A stretch of 5,103 bases of DNA, from assembly GCA_026392265.1 (NCBI GenBank), contig JAPLCL010000371.1:1-5103 (forward strand), read 5' to 3'. The stretch comes from Actinomycetota bacterium (GTDB lineage Bacteria; Actinomycetota; Thermoleophilia; UBA2241). Below, piece after piece: positions 1 to 5,103 of this stretch (within the stretch, counting starts at the first letter, position 1; each line of letters begins with the position of its first letter). The position numbers and the translations under genes are program-made. Below the pieces are notes generated by a model that did not search any database, was not told the DNA's origin, and worked only from the letters and a program-made list of their open reading frames with translations.

Positions 1-213
1 GCGATCCTCGGGATGAGCGCCCTGCTGACCACCACCCTGCCGCATATGGGCGAGACCATCCAGGCGCTCAAGGACGAGGGCCTGCGTGACTCCGTCAAGG
101 TGATGGTCGGCGGCGCCCCCGTGACTCAAGCCTGGGCCGACGAGCTGGGCGCCGACGGCTACGGCGCCAACGCCGGCATGGCGGTGGATCGCGCGAAGGG
201 GCTGGTGGGGTAG
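1..213 (+). CDS. Methylamine-type corrinoid (B12-binding) protein, C-terminal fragment
   Basis: Open in frame 1 from the window edge to a TAG stop at 211-213; 70 residues are visible and the 5' part lies off the window. The fragment begins AILGMSALLTTTLPHMGETI, followed by VMVGGAPVTQAWADELGADG and YGANAGMAVDRAKGLVG. These match the end of the cobalamin-binding Rossmann domain (PF02310) of the MtmC/MtbC/MttC family. The SALLTTT stretch is the nucleotide-loop Ser/Thr segment and VGGAPVT the glycine-rich turn. The DxHxxG motif that holds the cobalt-ligating His should lie upstream and cannot be checked. Family members accept a methyl group from MtmB, MtbB or MttB on Co(I) and pass it to a second methyltransferase. 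The mtbB at the right of the window makes a dimethylamine-specific role plausible, but the fragment does not separate MtbC from MttC or MtmC. The amber stop is notable in a genome that seems to decode UAG as pyrrolysine. Confidence 0.9.
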   Translation, partial: AILGMSALLTTTLPHMGETIQALKDEGLRDSVKVMVGGAPVTQAWADELGADGYGANAGMAVDRAKGLVG

Positions 214-270
214 GCGCTCACAGCGCGGGACGGGCGGCGGCGAGGGGCCGCAGCGCCAGCCCATCGCGCC

Positions 271-883
271 GCTGCGCTCCGACAGAAGGCCGACGCGAAG
301 GTGGACGGGGGCTCCGACCTCGTGCACCTGCCTCGCCGGCTGGTCGAGGAGACGCTCGCGCTCGCCCCACGCAGCTTCGTGCTGGGCTCGCACCACGGCG
401 CCGACGATCTGGACCTGGCGTCGGGATCCACCTACAGCACCACCGACGGCTGCAGCGTGGAGGTCGTGGACTGGCGCACTGCCGAGCGGCGCTCGTCGAC
501 CAAAGTCGACCTCGCCGATATCACGAGGATGCGGGACTGCCTGCGCTCGATCTCCTTCTGGTGGCCCACGGTGAGCGCCGGCGATCGCGGCCAGACCGCC
601 CAGCTCCACGAGATCGAGGCGGGCTGGAACAACACCACGAAACACCTCATGGGCATGGTGCAGGGCGAGAAGCTCGCGCGGCCTGCCGTGGAGATGGCCA
701 CGCTGGTCGCCGGCGGGTCCGCGGAGCTCCGCCGCCGGCCAGCACTACCGCGACGCCCTCGAAGTCGCGCGCGAGCGCGCCCTCGACATCCTGCAGCACT
801 ACGAGCCCGAACCGCTGGGCGAGGATACGAAGGTCGAGCTGCGGCGCATCGTCGGCGACGCCGACAGAGAGCTGCGCGGCTGA
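271..883 (+). pseudogene. Decayed MttB-family trimethylamine methyltransferase remnant
   Basis: Two blocks resemble the MttB family (PF06253; Pyl-type MttB and Pyl-lacking MtgB relatives). Block one is in frame 1 (about 271-741). It reads ADAKVDGGSDLVHLPRRLVE, then LALAPRSFVLGS, DLADITRMRDCLRSISFWWP and HEIEAGWNNTTKHLMG, ending AGGSAELRRRP. Block two is in frame 2 (about 737-883). It reads GQHYRDALEVARERALDIL, HYEPEPLGEDTKVELRRIVG and then TGA, which is the usual family C-terminus. Full-length members are about 480-500 residues. Here the first 60-70 residues have no recognisable counterpart or start codon. About 220 residues between the blocks are missing, with a frame change at the junction. 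The part lost would contain the Pyl site of true MttB, so the Pyl and non-Pyl subfamilies cannot be told apart. A GTG at 301 could start a 253-residue frame-1 product, but past the junction that frame has no family similarity. The remnant lies directly after a corrinoid-protein gene, as intact mttB/mttC genes often do. Confidence 0.82.
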
Positions 884-894
884 GCGACACACGG

Positions 895-907
895 GCGTCG
901 CAGACGC
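895..907. terminator. Small hairpin between convergent genes (weak candidate)
   Basis: GCGTC (895-899), loop GCA, GACGC (903-907) form a 5-bp stem in the 25-nt gap between the end of the mttB-like remnant (plus) and the end of the ATPase gene (minus). Neither side has a T-tract, so termination here is only a possibility. Confidence 0.2.
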
Positions 908-908
908 G

Positions 909-1718
909 CTATTCCAGTAGCATCCGGTCGACGGCGAACGCCTCGCCGGCCACTTCGTGGAACTTCTCGATGAGGTCGCCGACCTCGAGTGTGGACTTCT
1001 GCTGCTCGTCGAGGTCGAGGACGACGCGGCCGCCGTGCATCATGATCAAACGGTCGCCGTAGCGCAGGGCCAGCTCCATATTGTGCGTGACCATCAGCGT
1101 GGTGAGGCCGCGCTCGATGACGATCGCCGCGGTGAGCTCCATGATCGTCGCCGCGACCTTGGGGTCGAGCGCGGCCGTATGCTCGTCGAGTAACAGCAGG
1201 CTGGGTTCGGCGATCGTGGCCATGAGCAGCGACATCGCCTGGCGCTGCCCGCCGGAGAGCTTGTTGACGCCTGCCTTCAGGCGATCCTCGAGGCCCATGT
1301 GGAGGCGCGAGAGCTGCGCGCGCATGACCTCGCGGCGGCGGTTGGTGACGCCGCGGCGTAGACCGCTGCGCTTGGAGCGCAGCAATGAGATGGCGAGATT
1401 CTCCTCGATGGTCATGGAGGGGGCCGTGCCGGCGCGGGGATCCTGGAAGACCCGGCCGATCACGCGACTGCGCACGTGCTCGGCCTGCTTGGTCACGTCG
1501 CGCCCACCGAGCGTGATCGTGCCACCGCTGAGGGGAAACGTGCCGGCCACGGCGTTCAGCAGCGTCGATTTGCCCGAGCCGTTGGAGCCGATGATGCTGA
1601 CGAACTGGCCGGCCGGTACCTCGAGGTCGATGCCGTTCAGGGCCACGACCTCGTTGGCGGTACCCGGGAAGAAGACCTTGCGCAGCCCGCCGACATCCAG
1701 AGTGGCCGGGGCGCTCAC
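909..1718 (-). CDS. ABC transporter ATP-binding protein (COG1101 / TrpZ-like)
   Basis: This 269-residue cytoplasmic ATPase powers the importer encoded with it. All the nucleotide-binding motifs are intact: Walker A GSNGSGKST (residues 44-52), Q-loop VFQDP (90-94), signature LSGGQRQ (154-160), Walker B SLLLLDEHTAALDP (173-186) with catalytic Glu179, and the switch His in THN (211-213). The DEHTAALDP form of Walker B and the GTAPSMTIEENLAISLLR segment (98-114) are typical of the ATPases that pair with COG4120 permeases and PF04392 binding proteins (COG1101; TrpZ in streptococci). The start is GTG at 1718, overlapping the permease TGA in a GTGA arrangement; AAGGTGG seven nt upstream, inside the permease gene, is a good ribosome binding site. 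This indicates translational coupling. The gene ends in TAG (911-909), an amber codon, and the next in-frame stop is 158 codons further on. The substrate cannot be deduced from the ATPase. Confidence 0.95.
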   Translation of the reverse strand: MSAPATLDVGGLRKVFFPGTANEVVALNGIDLEVPAGQFVSIIGSNGSGKSTLLNAVAGTFPLSGGTITLGGRDVTKQAEHVRSRVIGRVFQDPRAGTAPSMTIEENLAISLLRSKRSGLRRGVTNRRREVMRAQLSRLHMGLEDRLKAGVNKLSGGQRQAMSLLMATIAEPSLLLLDEHTAALDPKVAATIMELTAAIVIERGLTTLMVTHNMELALRYGDRLIMMHGGRVVLDLDEQQKSTLEVGDLIEKFHEVAGEAFAVDRMLLE

Positions 1719-2617
1719 AGCCGCACCACCTTGCTGCGCACGGTGGGGATGGAGAGCGCCACGACGACCAGCACGGCGGTCAGCAGCTTGAGGTCGGTGG
1801 GCGCGATGCCCAAGCGCAGGCTGATGGCGATCAGCAACCTGTAGACGATGGAGCCGCCGATGACGCTGAACAGCACCCAGCTGATGCTGCGCATGCCGAA
1901 GATCACCTCGCCCATGATGACACCGGCGAGACCGGCGACGATGGTACCAAGGCCCATGCCGACGTCGGCGAAGCCCTGTTGCTGCGCCACCAGGGAGCCC
2001 GTGAGCGCCACCAGCCCGTTGGCGATGGCGAGGCCGACGATGCGCGTGAAGTTCGTGTTGGTGCCCATGGCGCGGATCATCTGCTCGTTGTCACCGGTGG
2101 CCAGCAGCGTAAGCCCGAACTCGGTGTGCAGCAGCCAGTCGAGGAGGTACTTGACGACGATGGCGAGCGCGCCCACCGCGAGGACCACGTTCCAACCGAT
2201 CATCGTGAGCGAGAGGGCGTTGCCGAGCTTCTCGAAGATCGTGTCCACGCCGAGCAGCGGGATGTTGCTGCGCCCCATGATGCGCAGATTGACTGTGTAG
2301 AGGGCCGTCATCGTGAGAATGCCGGCGAGCAGCTTGGGGCCGTAGTTGGTGGAGTCGCTCTCCCCCGATTTGAGCAGCAGGTGCAGGAACCCGGTGACCA
2401 TGCCGGCACACATGCCGGCGCCCACGCCGGCTGCTGTGGCCAGGAGCGGCGAATGGCCGCCGATGATCAGGGCGCCGGTAACGGCCGCGCCGAGCGGCAG
2501 ACTGCCGTCGACGGTCAGATCGGGAAAGTCGAGCACGCGAAACGTGAGGAACACTCCAAGAACCATGAAGCAGTAGATGAGCCCCTGCTCGAGGGCGCTG
2601 GAGATGATCACTTGCAC
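1715..2617 (-). CDS. ABC transporter permease (COG4120 / TrpY-like, BPD_transp_2)
   Basis: A 300-residue integral membrane protein, the translocation pore of the importer. About eight or nine hydrophobic segments are visible, roughly at residues 3-27, 38-54, 57-82, 94-110, 137-160, 190-211, 217-240, 245-267 and 276-292. Two family signatures stand out. FPDLTVDGS (31-39) follows the first segment. GLTLLATGDNEQMIRAMGTN (168-187) is the cytoplasmic loop expected to contact the ATPase. Both are characteristic of BPD_transp_2 permeases (PF02653) that work with PF04392 binding proteins. The start is taken as GTG at 2617, preceded by GAGGAG (2632-2627) with a 9-nt spacer; no in-frame ATG upstream fits better. 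It ends in TGA overlapping the ATPase start. A GC-rich hairpin in the spacer from the upstream lipoprotein gene probably lowers its expression relative to that gene. Confidence 0.95.
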   Translation of the reverse strand: MQVIISSALEQGLIYCFMVLGVFLTFRVLDFPDLTVDGSLPLGAAVTGALIIGGHSPLLATAAGVGAGMCAGMVTGFLHLLLKSGESDSTNYGPKLLAGILTMTALYTVNLRIMGRSNIPLLGVDTIFEKLGNALSLTMIGWNVVLAVGALAIVVKYLLDWLLHTEFGLTLLATGDNEQMIRAMGTNTNFTRIVGLAIANGLVALTGSLVAQQQGFADVGMGLGTIVAGLAGVIMGEVIFGMRSISWVLFSVIGGSIVYRLLIAISLRLGIAPTDLKLLTAVLVVVALSIPTVRSKVVRL

Positions 2618-2626
2618 GTGCGGCTA

Positions 2627-2632
2627 CTCCTC
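2627..2632 (-). promoter_or_regulatory. Ribosome binding site deciding the permease GTG start
   Basis: On the minus strand GAGGAG lies 9 nt before the GTG at 2617. It supports a non-ATG start for the permease, whose hydrophobic N-terminus begins directly at this codon. Confidence 0.7.
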
Positions 2633-2636
2633 GTGG

Positions 2637-2672
2637 TCGGGGCCGGGGCCGCGTGCGCGGCCCCGGCCCCGA
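2637..2672 (-). terminator. Very stable intercistronic hairpin between lipoprotein and permease genes
   Basis: TCGGGGCCGGGGCCGC (2637-2652) and its exact reverse complement (2657-2672) form a perfect 16-bp stem with a 4-nt loop; a further G-C pair (2636/2673) makes 17 bp. It lies in the 97-nt spacer (2618-2713), 41 nt past the lipoprotein stop on the minus strand. No T-run follows it in that direction, so it looks less like a full intrinsic terminator than a 3' mRNA stabiliser or partial terminator. Such elements commonly allow a binding protein to be made in excess of its permease and ATPase. Confidence 0.75.
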
Positions 2673-2713
2673 CTAGTCTATCGCGCCCGCGGCTGTCGCG
2701 GGCGTCGTGCCTG

Positions 2714-3730
2714 TCAGAACTTGTTGACGGCGCTGGCCACCAGATCTGCGGGTATGGTGACGCCCTGTGCCGCCGCGGCCTTCTCGTTGACCGAGAGCTG
2801 CAGGTTCTTGGCGTACTCCACCGGGATGTCCTTGATGGGCGTGCCGCCGAGGATGAGGGCGGCCTGGTACCCGGCCTGCATGCCCAAGTCCTTGTAGTCA
2901 AAGCCGTACCCGGCAGCGGCGCCGCGCTTGACGCTGTCGGTGTCGCCGGCGAGCAACGGGATCTTGGCCTCGTTGCAGACCTTGACGATGGTCTCGAGGG
3001 CGGTGACCGCGGTGTTGTCGCCGATCACGGCGATGGCGTCGACGCGCCCGATGAGCGACTTGGCCGCGGCCTGCACCTCGGAGGAGTTGCTGGCCGTGGC
3101 CTCGACGATCTCGAGACCCATGCCGCCGGCGGCCTTCTTCGCCGCATCGACGATATAGACCGAGTTGGACTCGCCGGCGTTGTAGACGATGCCGACCGAC
3201 TTGGCGTCCGGGTTGAACTGCTTGGCGAGCGCGAGGATGGGCTCCACCGGCTGCAGGTCGCTGACGCCGGTCACGTTGGCTTCGGGAGCCTCCGGATTCG
3301 TGACCAGCCCGGCGCCGACGGGGTCGGTGACGGCCGTGAACACGATCGGCGTCGTCTTGTCGGCTTTGACCACAGCCTGCGTGGTCGGCGTGGCGACGCC
3401 GAGGATCAGGTCGAGGCCGTCGGCGGCGAACTTCTGGGCGATGCTGGCGGTCGTCGCCATGTCGCCCTCGGCGTTCTGCATGTCGTAGGTGACGTTGCTG
3501 TAGCCCTTCTCGGCCAGAGCGGCCTTGAAGCCCTCTACAGCGGCGTCGAGGGCCGGGTGGCTCACGATCTGCGTGATGCCGATCTTGATTGCCCTGGTGG
3601 TGTCGGCGCCGGCGCTGGCGCTCGGACTGCTGCTGGAGCTGCTCGAGCTGCTGCCGCAGCCGGCGATGACGCCGGCAAGGGCGACCGCCATAAGCGCCAC
3701 CAGCAAGGTTACCTTGAATGCGCGAAGCAT
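2714..3730 (-). CDS. ABC transporter substrate-binding lipoprotein (PF04392 / COG2984)
   Basis: A 338-residue extracytoplasmic binding protein that delivers the ligand to the permease. The N-terminus MLRAFK is followed by a hydrophobic segment (7-23) and the lipobox IAGC with Cys25, a type II signal peptide giving a lipid anchor. A Ser-rich linker follows (GSSSSSSSSSPSASAGAD, 26-43). The mature domain starts AIKIGITQIVSHPALDAAVE (47-66). ILGVATPTTQAVVKAD (109-124), TPIVFTAVTDPVGAGLV (127-143), NVTGVSDLQPVEP (152-164), VGIVYNAGESNS (179-190) and GYGFDYKDLGMQAGYQA (274-290) are hallmark segments of ABC_sub_bind (PF04392). The start at 3730 is chosen because AAAGGAG lies just before it and it leads directly into the signal peptide. 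A more distal in-frame ATG at 3868 would bury the signal peptide and lie upstream of the promoter. Known family ligands include aromatic amino acids in the streptococcal TrpXYZ case; here the ligand is unknown. Confidence 0.95.
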   Translation of the reverse strand: MLRAFKVTLLVALMAVALAGVIAGCGSSSSSSSSSPSASAGADTTRAIKIGITQIVSHPALDAAVEGFKAALAEKGYSNVTYDMQNAEGDMATTASIAQKFAADGLDLILGVATPTTQAVVKADKTTPIVFTAVTDPVGAGLVTNPEAPEANVTGVSDLQPVEPILALAKQFNPDAKSVGIVYNAGESNSVYIVDAAKKAAGGMGLEIVEATASNSSEVQAAAKSLIGRVDAIAVIGDNTAVTALETIVKVCNEAKIPLLAGDTDSVKRGAAAGYGFDYKDLGMQAGYQAALILGGTPIKDIPVEYAKNLQLSVNEKAAAAQGVTIPADLVASAVNKF

Positions 3731-3734
3731 TGTT

Positions 3735-3740
3735 CTCCTT
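3735..3740 (-). promoter_or_regulatory. Strong Shine-Dalgarno fixing the lipoprotein start
   Basis: AAGGAG on the minus strand, four nt before the ATG at 3730 (context GAAAGGAGAACA). It is the best ribosome site in the window and favours the 338-residue form over an upstream in-frame start. Confidence 0.8.
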
Positions 3741-3761
3741 TCGACCACGGACGAATGCGCC

Positions 3762-3791
3762 ATTCTAGTGCGCGGCGCGCGTGTCACACAA
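3762..3791 (-). promoter_or_regulatory. Sigma-70-like promoter for the ABC operon
   Basis: On the minus strand a -10 box TAGAAT (3767-3762; five of six to consensus) lies 18 nt downstream of a weaker -35 TTGTGT (3791-3786). Transcription would begin near 3755, giving a leader of about 25 nt before the lipoprotein ATG. The flanking DNA is otherwise GC-rich, so the A/T-rich hexamer stands out. The palindrome GTGTCACAC (3781-3789) overlaps the -35 box and could be a repressor or activator site. Confidence 0.5.
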
Positions 3792-3940
3792 GCCCCAGTC
3801 TCATCTTTATTCAGTCCATACGCGGAACGAAGACGGACGACCGAATCCGCCGCCGTGGTCGCGGGCACACAGTATTCTCCGACGATGCATCGCTGCGCGG
3901 CCCCTGAGACCCGGCGTCGCGGGCGGCGGCGGCGCAGAAA

Positions 3941-3976
3941 GGGGGCGGGGCGCCGCTCTCGCGGCGCCCCGCCCCC
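3941..3976 (-). terminator. GC-rich hairpin terminator after mtbB
   Basis: GGGGGCGGGGCGCCGC (3941-3956) and its exact reverse complement (3961-3976) form a perfect 16-bp stem with a 4-nt loop, 13 nt after the mtbB TAA. In the minus-strand direction it is followed by only TTT, then GC-rich sequence, so it is an L-shaped or weak-tail terminator of the kind common in high-GC Gram-positives. It separates mtbB from the ABC operon promoter, which supports independent transcription. A 4-bp mini hairpin (GAGC TTCA GCTC, 3977-3988) sits between it and the stop codon. Confidence 0.75.
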
Positions 3977-3989
3977 GAGCTTCAGCTCC

Positions 3990-5103
3990 TTACAGACGCG
4001 CCCGCTCTTTGAAGCGCTCGACGCAGTTGATGGGGATATCGAGAGTCTTGCTGATGTTGAACTTGGCCTCCATCATGCCGGGCTGGTCGGGGTGCACCGA
4101 GGAGGTGAAGGCCAGCGTGCCGAGGCCCTTCTCCAGACGGATCTGCTCCATGGCGATGGGGTCGCTGAGGTCGCGCGGCGTGCAGCCGAGCTTGCCGGCG
4201 ACGTACTGCTTGGCTTCTTTGAGGCGCATCCTTCGGGTCATCTGCATGCGGGCGACCAGGTCTCCGGCCGCTCGCATCCCGCCCATGCCCGAGGCTTGCG
4301 CGTGAGCCCCCTCCATGCCGAGGGGATCGCCGGTGCCCACCTAGTAGCCGTCGATCTTGAGGATCTCGACGAAGGCTTTGGAGGCGCGGCTGGTGGCGTC
4401 GGCCGGCGGGTACACGCAGGTCGGCACCGCGCCGACGCCCATGCCCACGTTGACGTGCACGGGGATCTCGGCGATCTCCATGGCGGGTTTGATGAAGGTG
4501 ATCGCCCGGGCGATGTTCCAGGCGGTGGACTTGCCGGTGTTGATGTTGACGGCCGGCCCGTAGATGCTGGCCCCGGCCTGCTGCGCCATGCGCAGCTGGT
4601 CTTTGGGCCACATGCCGGCGAGGCGTTCGCCGTCGAACTCGAGCTGGCCGTGCATGCCGAGCACGAACTCGGCGGCCATGCCGATCTCGATGCCCAGCCA
4701 CGGGTACTTCTCGCGGAGCCTGCGACAGGCCCTGAGGCCGGCGAGGAAGTCGGCATCGCCGGCCGCGCCCGTGGTGTCGAAGTCGATGCCGTCGGCGCCG
4801 GCCGAGACCATCGCGTCGGCGACGAAATCGATGTCCTCGACGAGCATCTCGCAGGCCTCTTCCTGGGCGCGGCGGGCCTCGTCGATCTTGCCCATCGGCA
4901 GCAGCTCCGACCAGTTCGGGATAGGGCCGTCCGGCTTCGAGTAGCGGCCCAGGTCGGGCATGGCGCCGTACTGCACCGGGTTGGTGAGCAGGCTCTGGGC
5001 GATCTTCATGGTCTGGCCTTCGTGGGCCACGTTGGTCTTGATCGCCTTGTACGAGTAGTCGATCTGCCAGAGCTCTACGATGTCGACGCCGAGCAGCGCC
5101 TCA
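3990..5103 (-). CDS. mtbB: Dimethylamine:corrinoid methyltransferase MtbB, 5'-truncated, with in-frame Pyl (UAG) codon
   Basis: MtbB demethylates dimethylamine and transfers the methyl group to the Co(I) corrinoid of its partner protein. Reading starts at the window edge (first full codon 5102-5100). It gives 253 residues, then TAG at 4343-4341, then 116 residues to TAA at 3992-3990. Segments typical of the MtbB family (PF09505) run through both halves. Before the amber codon are LTNPVQYGAMPDLGRYSKPD, PNWSELLPMGKIDEAR, GIDFDTTGAAGDADF (fragment residues 105-119), EFVLGMHGQLEFDG (145-158), HVNVGMGVGAVP (216-227) and SRASKAFVEILKIDGY. After it are VGTGDPLGMEGAHAQASGMG, AAGDLVARMQ and MEAKFNISKTLDIPINCVER. 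In Methanosarcina barkeri MtbB, Pyl is residue 356 of about 467, leaving a C-terminal part of similar size (about 111). By that comparison roughly 100 N-terminal residues lie off the window. Standard-code gene callers would split it into two ORFs at the UAG (about 4341-5030 and 3990-4340), and both would be misnamed. Confidence 0.95.
4308..4325 (-). promoter_or_regulatory. Stem-loop just 3' of the Pyl codon (PYLIS-like candidate)
   Basis: On the mtbB mRNA strand CCCCTC (4325-4320), loop GGCATG, GAGGGG (4313-4308) form a perfect 6-bp GC-rich stem starting 15 nt after the UAG. PYLIS structures were proposed downstream of UAG in mtmB and are not strictly required for Pyl insertion. In GC-rich coding DNA such a stem may be chance, so this is only a candidate. 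Confidence 0.25.
4341..4343 (-). other. In-frame amber codon, probable pyrrolysine insertion site
   Basis: The TAG follows a GGC TAC pair (Gly-Tyr) and precedes GTG GGC ACC GGC GAT (Val-Gly-Thr-Gly-Asp). It falls at the position where MtbB proteins carry the catalytic pyrrolysine, whose electrophilic ring is thought to bind the methylamine nitrogen at the active-site barrel. The reading frame is otherwise unbroken over more than 1.1 kb with conserved sequence on both sides, which argues against a nonsense mutation. Confidence 0.92.

Noticed and set aside
301..1062. A single intact 253-residue gene starting at GTG 301
   Set aside because: Only the part to about 741 resembles MttB. Beyond that the frame is Arg-rich noise, while the true family C-terminus runs in frame 2 to 883. 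It also overlaps the end of the ATPase gene.
3731..3868. Binding protein starting at the distal ATG at 3868 (384 residues)
   Set aside because: This would place 46 extra residues before the lipoprotein signal peptide and start upstream of the predicted promoter. The ATG at 3730 has a strong Shine-Dalgarno.
1979..3907. A 642-codon plus-strand open frame opposite the permease and binding-protein genes
   Set aside because: It is antisense to two clear family members, has low-complexity Gly/Asp/Arg/Val-rich composition and no recognisable domain. Long antisense frames are expected in GC-rich coding DNA.
3731..3940. A tRNA-Pyl (pylT) or other RNA gene in the mtbB-ABC intergenic region
   Set aside because: No cloverleaf with a CTA anticodon or conserved T-arm is visible on either strand here, and none was seen elsewhere in the window.
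3990..4340. A separate 116-residue gene starting at the GTG after the amber codon
   Set aside because: It is the C-terminal part of MtbB in the same frame; there is no convincing ribosome site and the UAG is at the Pyl position.
3982..4701. A 239-codon minus-strand frame overlapping mtbB
   Set aside because: It is an out-of-frame, Arg/His-rich translation of mtbB; the mtbB frame is conserved on both sides of the amber codon.
1..5103. CRISPR array, insertion sequence or transposase
   Set aside because: No regularly spaced repeats, transposase-like frame or paired terminal inverted repeats were seen.

Overview
The window is GC-rich bacterial DNA carrying part of a corrinoid-dependent methylamine utilisation locus. 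In the middle is a three-gene ABC importer operon. The key diagnostic is an in-frame amber codon (TAG, 4343-4341 on the minus strand) inside a dimethylamine:corrinoid methyltransferase (mtbB). Conserved MtbB sequence continues in the same frame on both sides of it, so the source organism very probably decodes UAG as pyrrolysine. High GC, GTG starts, strong Shine-Dalgarno sites and a lipoprotein with a Ser-rich linker suggest a Gram-positive, possibly actinobacterial, anaerobe or its metagenome-assembled relative. No taxonomic marker is present, so this is inference.

Layout. (1) Positions 1-213, plus strand: the last 70 codons of a methylamine-type corrinoid (B12-binding) protein, ending in TAG. 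(2) About 271-883, plus strand: a decayed trimethylamine methyltransferase (MttB) family gene. Its start is missing, the middle of the protein is deleted, and the C-terminus sits in another frame. (3) 909-3730, minus strand: an operon reading substrate-binding lipoprotein, permease, ATPase. The lipoprotein and permease genes are separated by a 97-nt spacer holding a very stable GC hairpin; permease and ATPase overlap by 4 nt. A sigma-70-like promoter lies just upstream of the lipoprotein gene. (4) 3990-5103, minus strand: the C-terminal three quarters of mtbB including the Pyl codon, followed by a strong GC hairpin terminator. Its 5' end lies outside the window.

Working model: MtbB transfers a methyl group from dimethylamine to the Co(I) corrinoid of a partner protein such as the one at the left edge, feeding methyl groups into the cell's C1 pathway. 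The ABC importer is of the PF04392/COG2984-COG4120-COG1101 (TrpXYZ-like) kind. Its substrate is unknown. Its position between methylamine genes makes a methylated amine or other locus-related small molecule a reasonable but unproven guess.

Two other genes here, the corrinoid protein and the ATPase, appear to use TAG as a true stop. In both cases readthrough would give a very long extension, so the window is a small case study in how UAG is partitioned between stop and pyrrolysine.
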